The notes under the pieces are model-generated. The model did no database searches, was not told the DNA's origin, and saw only the letters and a program-made list of their open reading frames with translations. From the NCBI GenBank assembly GCA_020403425.1, contig JADBXR010000019.1, positions 19,499 through 83,498 on the forward strand: 64,000 bases of DNA. Direction: 5' to 3'. How positions within the stretch are numbered: the first letter of the stretch is position 1; each line of letters opens with the position of its first letter. The stretch comes from Chitinophagaceae bacterium (GTDB lineage Bacteria; Bacteroidota; Bacteroidia; Chitinophagales; Chitinophagaceae). Both the position numbers and the translations under genes were made by a program. Positions 40,511 through 49,830 of this stretch are shown here, one piece after another.

Positions 40511-43500
40511 TTATTTCTTCACCCCGATCACCGGCAGTTGTTTATCATTGATCATCTTGTTGAACGCTTTCAGGTCTGTGTCCATGATCTTTTTCAATTT
40601 GGTCAGCTGCACATCAGATTGTGCACCCAGGTCAGCAAATACCTCACGTGCCTGTTTGCTGGGCGGATTCTGACCGCTGGAAGCCACACCATACAGTCCG
40701 GCCAGCTTATCGTTCAGGCGTATCGGGAAGTTCAATACATCCTGTCCGCTTTTTGATTTGGTCTGGTACAATGCTTCTTCCACCGCTGTCATCTGTTTAT
40801 TGATGCTGTCGGCCATTTTTTTGATCTCCTTACTACTTTCACCTGGTTCCAGTTTGGCAGTGAACTCATTGATCTGGCTCCTCAATGAGCGGATGTTCTT
40901 GATAGCCACCTGTACCTCACTGAACTTATCCCTTACCTGCAGCAGGAAGTCTACCTGTGCATCATAATCGGCTTCCGTCATCTTATAGTTAGGATCGGCC
41001 TTGATCACAAAAGGAACATCCACCGAGTCCTTACCATAACGGAAACGGGCACTGTACTTGCCAGGCGCCGCTTTGGCCGTACTGATCCTGCCATTCCATA
41101 AGATCAGTCCTTCAACGGTTTCTGCCGGTGGATAATTCATATCCCATACGAACTGGTTCATGCCGCTGTTGAAATCGATCTTATCCGTAACCGCTTTCGC
41201 GTTTTTACTGAAGGTCTTGATGGGTTTGCCCTGTTTGTCAAATACGGTAATGGACACTTTGGAAGAATCATCGGCCCCTTTCAGGTAGTAGTTGAATACC
41301 ACACCGGAAGCAGGATTCTCTCCCATATTGGGCTGTGAACCCGCCTGTCCACGCATCCTTCGACCTCCGCCTCCTTCTGTGCGATACGCGTCATTCACGG
41401 CAAATACATGCAGGTTCTTATTAAGCAGTTCGGCATCTTTCTGCTGTATCACACTCAGGTCATCCAGCACCCAGAAAGAACGGCCCTGTGTAGCAACAAT
41501 GAGGTCATTCTCTTTAATGGTGAGATCGGTGATCGGAACGATAGGCAGGTTCAGCTGGAACTTTTTCCAGTTGGCGCCATCATCGTAACTGATGTACATA
41601 CCATATTCGGTACCTGCATACAACAGACCGGGACGTTTTTTATCAGCACGCAACGCCCTGGTGAAATGCATGTTATCAATACCATTGGTGATTCGTTTCC
41701 AGGTCTTACCATAGTCTTCTGTTTTGAAGATATACGGTGCAAAATCATCCAGCTTGTATTTGGTTCCCACAAAATATGCGGTTCCTTTTTTGAAGGGATC
41801 TGTTTCAATGCAGTTCCACATCATCCATTTTCCTGCTTCGGCCGGGGTCACATTCTCCCAGTTCTTTCCACCATCCTTGCTTACGTGTATCAAGCCATCA
41901 TCACTGCCTGTCCACAACAGGTCTTTCTCCAACGCTGATTCCGCTGCGGTAAAAATGGTACAGTAATATTCAACTGAAGTATTGTCCTTGGTGATGGGAC
42001 CTCCGCTGGATGCTTGTCTTGATTTATCATTGGTAGTAAGGTCCGGACTGATGGTCTCCCAACTCTGTCCTTCATTCTCAGTAACAAACAGGTGGTTACC
42101 GCCTGCATACAAACGTTTGGGATTATGCGGAGAAAAGAAGAACGGGAAGTTCCACTGGAAACGGTATTTCAGCACATCGGCACCAGCTCCCATGGGATTA
42201 TCGGGCCATACGTTGATCGCGCGGTTCTCTCCGGTCCTGTGGTCCAGTCTTGACAGATACCCGCCATAATTACCCCCATACACAATATCCGGATTCAGCG
42301 GATCGGCCTGTACATACCCGCTTTCAGAACCTGCGGTGATGTCCCAGTCCCTCTCTGTGATACCTGCTCCTGAGGTACGGCTCTTGATGCGCACAGTTGA
42401 ATTGTCCTGCTGCGCCCCCAAAATTCGGTAAGGGAAGGCATTATCGGTAGATACCCGGTAGAACTGGCCGGTTGGTTGGTTGTTCATGGTGCTCCAGTTA
42501 TTGGCTCCATCAAAACTCACCTGTGCGCCGCCATCGTCTGCCACGATCATGCGGTTGCCATCTTCGGGATCGATCCAGAGATCATGGTGATCACCATGTG
42601 GCGTATTCATCGCCTGGAAGGTTCTGCCACCATCGCGGCTGCGCATGAACTCAACATTGGGACAATATACCAGGTTCTCATTCTTAGGATCCACAAACAC
42701 TTTGCTGTAATACCAGGCACGCTGGCGGATATTGTTATCGTTGCTGGTCAGTGTCCAGCTATCGCCGCCATCGGCACTCATGAACAGTCCGCCGTTGGCA
42801 TTCTCGATGATCGTATAGATCTTATCAGTATTGGATGGGGCTACGGCCACGCCCACGATACCCCAGGTTCCTTTGGGCAATCCTTTTTTGGAGGACAGGT
42901 TTGTCCAGGTTTCGCCACCATCAACAGATTTGTACAGACCGCTTCCTTCACCGCCACTTTCCATGCTGTGCGGAGTGCGGATCACGCGCCACATACCTGC
43001 GTACCATACCGAAGGGTTACCGGGTTCCATTACCAGGTCTGAACAACCTGTCTGGTTATTGACGAATAAGGTCTTTTTCCAGGTCTTACCGCCATCGGTG
43101 GTCTTGTATACACCACGTTCTTCATTGGGTCCGAACAAATGCCCCATCACGGCCACCCATACCGTATTCGGATCTTTCGGGTGAACAACGATGCGGATGA
43201 TATGACGGCCATCCTTCAATCCCAGGTTACGCCAGTTCTTACCGCCATCATCACTGCGCCAGATACCGCCCAAACCTTCCGCCACATTTCCGCGCATGGT
43301 GTTCTCACCTTCGCCTACGTATACCACGGTCTCATCGCTCGGAGCCACTGCTACGGCACCGATGGTGCCTCCGAAATATTTGTCAGTGATATTTTTCCAG
43401 TTACTTCCGCCATCCTGTGTTTTCCATACACCACCACCGGTACCCCCAAAATAGAATGTGTTCCGGTTCTTGTAACTGCCGGCAACAGCGCCACTACGGC

Positions 43501-43672
43501 CGCCCCGGAAGGGCCCTACCAAACGGTAACGTTGCCTGGAGTATAGAACAGAATCGCTGTTATCCTGTTTGACCGTAACAGGTGAAGCGCTTTTGACTTT
43601 GTTCGTTTTCTGCGCGAACAAGCCCACAGACAGCAAAAGCACTGCCTGTAACAGAAGGATTGATTTTCTCAT
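40511..43672 (-). CDS. Large secreted BNR/sortilin-type beta-propeller protein
   Basis: A 1053-residue protein with a signal peptide (about residues 1-20, LLLSVGLFA). The N-terminal two-thirds is a series of Asp-box/BNR repeats of the form S-x-D-G-G-x-x-W (GVWKTQDGGSNWKN, GIWRSDDGGKNWRN, GVYKTTDGGKTWKK, GLYKSVDGGETWTN, GLFMSADGGDSWTL, FMRSRDGGRTFQA), as in VPS10/sortilin-like and photosynthesis-factor-like propellers. The C-terminal third has a beta domain and a long helical segment (LLQVRDKFSEVQVAIKNIRSLRSQINEF). No type IX sorting domain is obvious at the C-terminus. The ligand or substrate is unknown. The start is the ATG at 43670-43672. Confidence 0.88.
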   Translation of the reverse strand: MRKSILLLQAVLLLSVGLFAQKTNKVKSASPVTVKQDNSDSVLYSRQRYRLVGPFRGGRSGAVAGSYKNRNTFYFGGTGGGVWKTQDGGSNWKNITDKYFGGTIGAVAVAPSDETVVYVGEGENTMRGNVAEGLGGIWRSDDGGKNWRNLGLKDGRHIIRIVVHPKDPNTVWVAVMGHLFGPNEERGVYKTTDGGKTWKKTLFVNNQTGCSDLVMEPGNPSVWYAGMWRVIRTPHSMESGGEGSGLYKSVDGGETWTNLSSKKGLPKGTWGIVGVAVAPSNTDKIYTIIENANGGLFMSADGGDSWTLTSNDNNIRQRAWYYSKVFVDPKNENLVYCPNVEFMRSRDGGRTFQAMNTPHGDHHDLWIDPEDGNRMIVADDGGAQVSFDGANNWSTMNNQPTGQFYRVSTDNAFPYRILGAQQDNSTVRIKSRTSGAGITERDWDITAGSESGYVQADPLNPDIVYGGNYGGYLSRLDHRTGENRAINVWPDNPMGAGADVLKYRFQWNFPFFFSPHNPKRLYAGGNHLFVTENEGQSWETISPDLTTNDKSRQASSGGPITKDNTSVEYYCTIFTAAESALEKDLLWTGSDDGLIHVSKDGGKNWENVTPAEAGKWMMWNCIETDPFKKGTAYFVGTKYKLDDFAPYIFKTEDYGKTWKRITNGIDNMHFTRALRADKKRPGLLYAGTEYGMYISYDDGANWKKFQLNLPIVPITDLTIKENDLIVATQGRSFWVLDDLSVIQQKDAELLNKNLHVFAVNDAYRTEGGGGRRMRGQAGSQPNMGENPASGVVFNYYLKGADDSSKVSITVFDKQGKPIKTFSKNAKAVTDKIDFNSGMNQFVWDMNYPPAETVEGLILWNGRISTAKAAPGKYSARFRYGKDSVDVPFVIKADPNYKMTEADYDAQVDFLLQVRDKFSEVQVAIKNIRSLRSQINEFTAKLEPGESSKEIKKMADSINKQMTAVEEALYQTKSKSGQDVLNFPIRLNDKLAGLYGVASSGQNPPSKQAREVFADLGAQSDVQLTKLKKIMDTDLKAFNKMINDKQLPVIGVKK

Positions 43673-43746
43673 AATCGCTAGAATTGGGAGAGTAAGTTAC
43701 TTTAGTATTCCATCAGAAAAAAATCGGATTCATCCCCCATAAATGG

Positions 43747-43800
43747 CCGCGCCTTTGCGCCTTTGCGAGAAAGTTTGCCCGCAAAGGCGCAAAGGCGCGG
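43747..43800. repeat. 21-bp perfect inverted repeat of GCGCCTTTG units
   Basis: Positions 43747-43767 and 43780-43800 are exact reverse complements around a 12-nt loop. Each arm is made of 9-bp GCGCCTTTG-type units. The flanking ATCCCCCATAAA and the loop resemble the half copy at 27944-27988. It lies between two minus-strand genes and may terminate transcripts entering from the right or insulate the BNR gene. Confidence 0.82.
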
Positions 43801-43819
43801 TAACTATGTGTAACGGCAC

Positions 43820-44656
43820 TTATTTTACATGGTACCACTTTTCCTCCAGCCCTTCGTTGATGTTCACCGTCATGTTCTCCAGCTCCGATTCTACCGGTCC
43901 GAAACTCAGCACCGCTTTTACCGGGTACTGGATGCCTTTGAATTCTTTATATTCCTTCACCAGCAGACTGGCTTTGGTATCTTTTCCCAACCTACTGCCA
44001 AAGGCTTTCATCATGGGGCCAAAACCTGTCAGGTTAAGCGCCATATCGCCCGTGGCTTCCACCTGTTTTACCAGGAAGGTCTGGGCATCTATGTAATACA
44101 TCACGGTTTGTCCCGTCTTCAAGGTCAGTTTCACTTTATAACAGGTCACTTTATTCACTTTGGCCGTTCCATTGAGTTCGGCCGTATGTCCTTTGGCAGC
44201 ATAGTTCACCAGTTCACCAAAAGCACCTGCGCAGTCAAGTTCATATTGCTGGGCATTCACTTCTGCCGTACTCATACGGGTGATATTGGGTTCGGAGCCG
44301 CTAGACATGCCGCCAAAACCACCTCCGGGCGGACCACCAAAACCACGCATAGCGGGAATATAGATCACACCGGAAGTATCTGTTACCATCGTATAACTAT
44401 CGCCCATCCCCATGACACCCCCTATCTGCCTGCGGAAGAGTTTTCCTTTTTCCCTGACCAGCGTAAGCGGCAGTTCAATGTTCTGCCCCATGACACCCAG
44501 TTTTACATTACCCAGCACTTCCAGGTAGCGGATTGCTTCCAGCTTTTCGCGGCCACCTGCGGCAGCCTCATATTTGGCCAGGATCTCTTCCACTGTCTGC
44601 GATTGTGCCTGCAGTCCTCCCAGCAGCAAAAACAAACCTGCGAATATTTTTTTCAT
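43820..44656 (-). CDS. Exported LolA-like/outer-membrane lipoprotein-sorting-type protein
   Basis: A 278-residue protein with a signal peptide (MKKIFAGLFLLLGGLQAQSQ). The mature part starts TVEEILAKYEAAAGGREKLEAIRYLEVLGNVK, the typical beginning of the half-barrel LolA-like proteins common in Bacteroidetes. It continues with YYIDAQTFLVKQVEATGD and KEYKEFKGIQYPVKAVLSFGPVESELENMTVNIN, which also fit. A Gly/Pro-rich loop (RGFGGPPGGGFGGMSSG, about residues 104-120) is unusual. There is no partner LolB/LolCDE gene near. The exact role is unknown. The start is the ATG at 44654-44656, divergent from ade. Confidence 0.8.
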   Translation of the reverse strand: MKKIFAGLFLLLGGLQAQSQTVEEILAKYEAAAGGREKLEAIRYLEVLGNVKLGVMGQNIELPLTLVREKGKLFRRQIGGVMGMGDSYTMVTDTSGVIYIPAMRGFGGPPGGGFGGMSSGSEPNITRMSTAEVNAQQYELDCAGAFGELVNYAAKGHTAELNGTAKVNKVTCYKVKLTLKTGQTVMYYIDAQTFLVKQVEATGDMALNLTGFGPMMKAFGSRLGKDTKASLLVKEYKEFKGIQYPVKAVLSFGPVESELENMTVNINEGLEEKWYHVK

Positions 44657-44753
44657 ATGGTCTAATTTCGTTTAGGTTTTCAAATGTACTTGCGAAACAA
44701 TGGGCAGGAACAGGTATAACCGAGTTTTATCTTTCATTTAAGATTTTCTTGTC

Positions 44754-46403
44754 ATGCAATCCACTTCATTCACGATCACCGGCAACCTGGTAGATGTATG
44801 GAAAAAAGCCATCTACCCTGCAGCAATAAAAGTAGAGAACGGCATCATCAGTGCCATTACCCAAATCGGCGAAGAAGCGTCAACAGTCGGTACATTTTTA
44901 CTGCCGGGATTTGTAGACAGTCATGTACACATTGAAAGCAGTATGCTCATACCCAGCGAATTTGCCAGACTGGCTGTAGTGCATGGTTCCGTGGGTACGG
45001 TGAGTGATCCGCACGAGATCGCCAACGTATGCGGGATGCCCGGTGTGGAATTTATGATCGAGAACGGAAAGCAGACACCTTTCAAATTCAATTTTGGCGC
45101 ACCCAGCTGTGTTCCAGCCACTGTATTTGAAACGGCCGGCGCGGCCATTACCAGTGACGATGTTGTACAACTGCTGGCCAAGGAAGAGATCCGGTACCTG
45201 AGCGAAATGATGAATTTTCCGGGAGTACTGTTCAAAGACCCTGAAGTGATGAAAAAGATCGCAGCGGCACATGCTGCCGGTAAACCGGTGGATGGACATG
45301 CACCCGGGCTGAGAGGCGAACAGGCGAAACAATATATTGAAGCAGGTATTTCCACCGATCATGAATGTTTTACGGCGGAGGAAGCGGTGGACAAACTTTC
45401 GCATGGTATGCAGATACTGATCCGTGAAGGAAGCGCCGCCAAGAATTTCGAGGCCCTGATAGACCTGTTGGAAGACCATCCCAAAATGATCATGTTCTGC
45501 AGCGATGACAAACACCCCGACAGCCTGGTAGAAGGTCACCTGAACCAGCTCTGTGCCCGTGCCATTGCCAAGGGGCATGATATTTTCAATGTGGTTCGTG
45601 CAGCCTGTGTCAATCCCGTATTGCATTACCAGTTGCCCATCGGATTGCTTCGTGTGGGCGACCCGGCAGATTTCATTGTGGCAGAGGACCTGGTGAACTT
45701 CAAGGTGCTGAAGACCTTTATCGACGGCAGACTGGTGGCAGAGAACGGACAGTCCTTTATCCCTTCCGTGGCAACCACCCCCATTAACCAGTTTCATTGC
45801 GATCCTGTAATGGCTGAACAACTGGTGATCCGAACAAATGAATATCCCTCCTCCCAGGGCAATATACCGGTGATGGAAGCATTGGACGGCCAACTCATCA
45901 CCAACCGGCTGGACCTGCCGGGCAAAGAGATCGATGGCGCCTGGGTAAGCGATGTGACCAAGGATGTGTTGAAGATGGTGGTCGTTAACCGTTACCATAG
46001 TGCGCCGGTGGCCAAATGTTTTATCCGGAATTTCGGATTCAGGGAGGGGGCGATCGCATCTTCCGTGGCGCACGACAGCCATAATATTGTAGCGGTAGGC
46101 ACGGACGACGCAAGTATCGCCCGGGCCATTAACCTGGTGATCAGGGAAAGAGGGGGCGTAAGTTGTGTGAACGGCAGCACCGAAAAAGTACTGGGGCTGC
46201 CCGTAGCAGGATTAATGAGCGCCAACGATGGTTACCAGGTAGCAGCGGCATACACGGAGATCGACGCCATGGCCAAAGCCTTGGGATCATCACTGGGTGC
46301 ACCGTTCATGACCCTCAGTTTCATGGCTTTACTGGTGATACCCCACCTGAAACTGAGCGATAAAGGGCTTTTTGATGGTGACCGGTTCGCATTTGTTGCG
46401 TAA
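44754..46403 (+). CDS. ade: Adenine deaminase
   Basis: This enzyme converts adenine to hypoxanthine in purine salvage. It is a metal-dependent amidohydrolase. Visible motifs are [46 protein letters not shown], the long-form Ade signature, then [27 protein letters not shown] and [16 protein letters not shown]. The C-terminal substrate domain has [27 protein letters not shown]. The 549-residue length is normal. The start is the ATG at 44754, with a TATCTTTC-like element about 20 nt upstream. upp follows 74 nt downstream; together they support base salvage. Confidence 0.95.
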   Translation: MQSTSFTITGNLVDVWKKAIYPAAIKVENGIISAITQIGEEASTVGTFLLPGFVDSHVHIESSMLIPSEFARLAVVHGSVGTVSDPHEIANVCGMPGVEFMIENGKQTPFKFNFGAPSCVPATVFETAGAAITSDDVVQLLAKEEIRYLSEMMNFPGVLFKDPEVMKKIAAAHAAGKPVDGHAPGLRGEQAKQYIEAGISTDHECFTAEEAVDKLSHGMQILIREGSAAKNFEALIDLLEDHPKMIMFCSDDKHPDSLVEGHLNQLCARAIAKGHDIFNVVRAACVNPVLHYQLPIGLLRVGDPADFIVAEDLVNFKVLKTFIDGRLVAENGQSFIPSVATTPINQFHCDPVMAEQLVIRTNEYPSSQGNIPVMEALDGQLITNRLDLPGKEIDGAWVSDVTKDVLKMVVVNRYHSAPVAKCFIRNFGFREGAIASSVAHDSHNIVAVGTDDASIARAINLVIRERGGVSCVNGSTEKVLGLPVAGLMSANDGYQVAAAYTEIDAMAKALGSSLGAPFMTLSFMALLVIPHLKLSDKGLFDGDRFAFVA

Positions 46404-46436
46404 AAACATAAATTTCCCATTCCAGCCGATAGAATT

Positions 46437-46444
46437 TAGTTTTG
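46437..46444 (+). promoter_or_regulatory. -7 element TAGTTTTG upstream of upp
   Basis: TAGTTTTG matches TAnnTTTG, 33 nt before the ATG at 46478. It lies in the short gap after ade, so upp may have its own promoter in addition to read-through. Confidence 0.45.
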
Positions 46445-46477
46445 GGGGATCAAATTACCCTGTAATTCCCTGGTGCC

Positions 46478-47131
46478 ATGATAGTTAATTTAAGTGAACA
46501 ACACAGCCTGGTCAGTAACTGGGTTTCTGAACTCAGAGATGTCAATGTGCAGGGCGACCGTATGCGTTTCCGCCGCAACCTGGAGCGTATTGGAGAAGTG
46601 GCTGCCTATGAGATCAGCAAACGTTTACCACACAAAACAGTTGAAATACCTACCCCTCTGGGCACACATGACAGTAAAGTGCTGGAGTTCCAGCCGGTGC
46701 TGGCCACCATTCTGCGGGCAGGTTTGCCCATGCACAATGGCATGCTGAATTATTTCGATAAGGCCGATAATGCTTTCATCTCCGCCTATCGGAAACATCA
46801 CCGTGACGGCAGTTTTGAGATCAGCCTGGAATATATGAGTTGCCCTTCGCTGGAGAACCGCATCGTGATCATCAGTGATCCCATGCTGGCTACCGGCGCA
46901 TCCATCGTAAAGACCATTCAGTACATGAAGGATGAGGGAACACCCAAAGAAATTCACGTGGTGGTGGCCATTGCCTGTACCATGGGCATTGAGTATATCC
47001 AGCGCGAATGTGGGGATGATATCCATATCTGGTGTGGGGATATCGATGAAGAGCTGACGGCCAAAGGTTATATCGTTCCCGGTCTGGGCGATGCCGGAGA
47101 CCTGGCTTTTGGCACAAAAATGCAGTCCTGA
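46478..47131 (+). CDS. upp: Uracil phosphoribosyltransferase
   Basis: UPRT makes UMP from uracil and PRPP. The PRPP-binding loop is IVIISDPMLATGASIVKTI (about residues 129-147). Other UPRT blocks are EFQPVLATILRAGLPMHNGMLNYFDKADNAFISAYRKH and the C-terminal uracil-binding YIVPGLGDAGDLAFGT. The 217-residue length is normal. The start is the ATG at 46478. The adjacent ade gene supports a nucleobase-salvage pair, with pyrC elsewhere in the window providing de novo synthesis. Confidence 0.96.
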   Translation: MIVNLSEQHSLVSNWVSELRDVNVQGDRMRFRRNLERIGEVAAYEISKRLPHKTVEIPTPLGTHDSKVLEFQPVLATILRAGLPMHNGMLNYFDKADNAFISAYRKHHRDGSFEISLEYMSCPSLENRIVIISDPMLATGASIVKTIQYMKDEGTPKEIHVVVAIACTMGIEYIQRECGDDIHIWCGDIDEELTAKGYIVPGLGDAGDLAFGTKMQS

Positions 47132-47233
47132 TCCACTTCTGTTTGTTTCCCGCACCCGTAACGGGCAAATAGTTAAGACAGCTTTAATATTTGTTATGTG
47201 GATCACCAACTTCAGCGGATTCACCTAAATTCG

Positions 47234-48253
47234 ATGTTACGGATGCTGATACGAAAACTGTTCATTTGTTGCTGTGTATCTCTGGTATTGGCTTCTGCCA
47301 ATGCACAGGACCCGCATTTCTCACAATTCTTCAGCTCACCGCTCACCTTGAATCCTGCTTTAACGGGTAAATTCTTTGGCTCTTACCGTATTGCCGGAAA
47401 TTACCGCAACCAGTGGCCCTCTATCAACAATGCTTTTACAACGGCCACTGTTTCTGCCGATTTTCACATACTGCAGAACCGGATCGCCAGCAATGATACC
47501 TGGGGCTTAGGCGTAGTGGGATATAACGACAACAGCGCCAACGGAGCTGTTAAATTCAACTATGCTTCACTGTCCACAGCCTATCACAAGGGACTTGATG
47601 AAGACGGCATGCACACTCTGGGAGGTGGTTTCCAGGTCACCTATGCCAATATGCTCATCAATACCGCCCAGCTGAAATTCGAGGATCAGCTCACCAGTTC
47701 GGGTTTTACAGGGGTTACCTCAGAGGTCTTTAATGGAGCCACGCTGAAATCGAATTACATTGATGTGAATGCGGGGATCCTGTATAACGGCAGCACTTCC
47801 GAGCAGAATAATTTTTATTTCGGCGTGAGCATGTACCATATCAACCGCCCGCAGCAAAGTTTTACCGGTGCCCAATATGTACTGAACCCAAGGACCACAT
47901 TCCATGGCGGTGGTTATTTTCCTATCGGGCAGAATACCACGCTGCATGTAAGCGCCCAGCAGATGTTTCAGGGAGGCGCGTCTGCCACCATCCTGGGTGG
48001 CGCCGTACAACTGACCGCTACGCCGGATGTGCCCAAACCCACCAGCTTTTATTTTGGCAGCTGGGTCAGGTTCAATGATGCCATCATCCCATATTTCGGT
48101 CTTGAGTTTGATGATTTCCGGCTGGGGGTCACCTACGATTATAATTCTTCTTCCTTAAAGACCGCTTCGCAGAACCGCGGCGGAATAGAGTTATCACTGA
48201 TCTACATACGCCGGCCTTCCACTGACAGGCCGGTGAATTGTCCCAAATTCTAA
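47234..48253 (+). CDS. PorP/SprF-family type IX secretion membrane protein
   Basis: An outer-membrane beta-barrel of the PorP/SprF family. A signal peptide (about residues 1-25, FICCCVSLVLASANA) is followed by the family's diagnostic start QDPHFSQFFSSPLTLNPALTGKFFGSYRIAGNYRNQWPSI. Many alternating strand patterns follow (YYLGFEFDDFRLGVTYDYNSSSLKTA-like), and the last strand region ends in LSLIYIRRP. Paralogues often pair with large gliding or adhesin proteins; none is adjacent here. I took the ATG at 47234 (MLRMLIRKL); 47243 is also possible. The stop codon overlaps that of the convergent gene. Confidence 0.92.
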   Translation: MLRMLIRKLFICCCVSLVLASANAQDPHFSQFFSSPLTLNPALTGKFFGSYRIAGNYRNQWPSINNAFTTATVSADFHILQNRIASNDTWGLGVVGYNDNSANGAVKFNYASLSTAYHKGLDEDGMHTLGGGFQVTYANMLINTAQLKFEDQLTSSGFTGVTSEVFNGATLKSNYIDVNAGILYNGSTSEQNNFYFGVSMYHINRPQQSFTGAQYVLNPRTTFHGGGYFPIGQNTTLHVSAQQMFQGGASATILGGAVQLTATPDVPKPTSFYFGSWVRFNDAIIPYFGLEFDDFRLGVTYDYNSSSLKTASQNRGGIELSLIYIRRPSTDRPVNCPKF

Positions 48254-49113
48254 TCGTTCCCACTGCTTTTCAGAAAACGTTCCCAATTGCGGTTGTGGGT
48301 GATCACTTCATTGTGTTTTTTATTGCTGTAGATAAAGAGTTTGGTGTTGCTTCGCAAGAGCCCATCAGTTAAGGCTTCTTCAGTAATGGCTAAAAAAGGA
48401 ACAGACAGGGAATCGGTCAGTTGTTTCATGATGAGATGGCTGTTATCGAATGTACCCCCTTCTTTTGTATAGATATTGATGAACCGGTGTTCGGGAGCCG
48501 TTAACCATTGCAGGTATTGATCGTTGCCGCCATACATGGCATCGAACAGGATCACTTCTTCAACCGGTGTTTGGTTGATGATACGGCTGATGACACGATA
48601 AGCACCGCTGTGGCCAGCCAGGCTGATGCTGTAATCATTCAGCCGGAATGTTTTGGAAGACCTGATCAGCCGGGCTGCCCGCAGTTTCTCCGTCACTTCC
48701 TTCACCAACGCCTGGAACACTGCCGGCTGCTCCAGTTTACCGCCATAACTATCGGGAGCATTCTTCGGTCCCTGCGGAAATACAAACACCGCATTTCGTC
48801 CAGATGCATAAAACTGTTCGAGTACCTGGTATTGTTTCAATGCCGTATCGATATTGTTACCCCACCCATGAAACCAGAATACCAGGTTGATCTTTCCTTT
48901 GGGAGAAAAGTGGTCCGGCACATAGATGAGTACGGAACTATCGCTGTAATGCACTGATGCCGGATACTGTTTGCCATTATAGCTGTGTCCGTTGGCCCTT
49001 GCGGTATCGGGGAACATGGCATGGGCGGAGCTGAACCGGATGATCTTACCCGGCTGCGCATAAACAGCAAGGCCTGCCCAGCAGGAAAGAAAAAATAACA
49101 CAACTGTCTTCAT
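48250..49113 (-). CDS. Secreted alpha/beta-hydrolase-like protein
   Basis: After a signal peptide (MKTVVLFFLSCWAGLAVYA) the protein has an esterase-like layout: INLVFWFHGWGNNIDTALKQY (oxyanion-type HGWG), FVFPQGPKNAPDSYGG, and the nucleophile elbow ISLAGHSGAYRVISRII with Ser in GHSGA. Candidate acid and His residues are in VILFDAMYGG and NKKHNEVITHNRNW. Substrate unknown. I chose the ATG at 49111-49113, giving 287 residues; an upstream in-frame start adds a hydrophilic piece before the signal peptide. mpg lies 36 nt upstream on the same strand. Confidence 0.82.
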   Translation of the reverse strand: MKTVVLFFLSCWAGLAVYAQPGKIIRFSSAHAMFPDTARANGHSYNGKQYPASVHYSDSSVLIYVPDHFSPKGKINLVFWFHGWGNNIDTALKQYQVLEQFYASGRNAVFVFPQGPKNAPDSYGGKLEQPAVFQALVKEVTEKLRAARLIRSSKTFRLNDYSISLAGHSGAYRVISRIINQTPVEEVILFDAMYGGNDQYLQWLTAPEHRFINIYTKEGGTFDNSHLIMKQLTDSLSVPFLAITEEALTDGLLRSNTKLFIYSNKKHNEVITHNRNWERFLKSSGND

Positions 49114-49149
49114 AAGCGGTGTATATGAGGTAAATAAGGTCATGACCGG

Positions 49150-49785
49150 TCAGGATCTCAGACCACTAACATACAGATTGTTTTTCAACAGGAAGCGGTA
49201 GGGCAGTCTCGCATCTTCGCCCGCATAATCCACACCGATCCGTGGCGTGGCCAGTATCTGTGAAGTTCTGACAGGGAAACCATCATCCGCAATGAATAAA
49301 CGATCTCCCAACAGGCTGACACCCGTATCAGCCGTGGTGATGCCCATGGCTTTGGAGAGTTTCCCTGGCCCGCGGGTGAGAGAAACATCGGGGCGCCGCA
49401 TCTTTGTCCGGGCCAGCATATGCTCCACGCCCGATACCGGTTCAAGGGCACGCACCAGCACAGCATGAGGAACATCCACCTCATTGGTCACCACATTGAA
49501 CAGATGATGTATGCCATAACAGAGATATACATAAGAAACACCTCCCGCGGCATACATCACTTCTGTACGCTTCGTTCTGCGGTTGCCCCAGGCATGTGAG
49601 GCCTTGTCTGTAATGCCATTATACGCTTCCGTTTCCACAATTCGGCCAATGGTAAGCCCGTTGCCCTGTGAAGTGACCAGTAATTTACCCAGTAAGGCTT
49701 TGGCTACAGTACAGACATTCTTCTGCCGGTAAAAATCGACGGGCAATTTATCATACTGTCCGAGCGTTATAGCTTTCATAGGCAT
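49150..49785 (-). CDS. 3-methyladenine DNA glycosylase (AAG/MPG family)
   Basis: This base-excision repair enzyme removes alkylated purines. The family core is IGRIVETEAYNGITDKASHAWGNRRTKRTEVMYAAGGVSYVYLCYGIHHLFNVVTNE, with the catalytic Glu in ETEAY and the intercalating Tyr region YVYLCYG. Later blocks LTRGPGKLSKAMGI and ILATPRIGVDYAGEDARLPYRF complete the match. The 211-residue length is normal for bacterial members. Two ATGs are possible at 49785 and 49779. It is divergent from the EI24 gene and lies immediately upstream of the hydrolase gene. Confidence 0.95.
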   Translation of the reverse strand: MPMKAITLGQYDKLPVDFYRQKNVCTVAKALLGKLLVTSQGNGLTIGRIVETEAYNGITDKASHAWGNRRTKRTEVMYAAGGVSYVYLCYGIHHLFNVVTNEVDVPHAVLVRALEPVSGVEHMLARTKMRRPDVSLTRGPGKLSKAMGITTADTGVSLLGDRLFIADDGFPVRTSQILATPRIGVDYAGEDARLPYRFLLKNNLYVSGLRS

Positions 49786-49830
49786 AAAACTAAGGATTGT
49801 GTTAACTTTACGAACCTAAATCCCCCAGCT

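Noticed and set aside
44898..46082. Long open frame antisense to adenine deaminase (394 codons)
   Set aside because: It fully overlaps a well-supported gene, has His/Cys/Gln-rich composition with no domain, and is typical of an antisense shadow frame.
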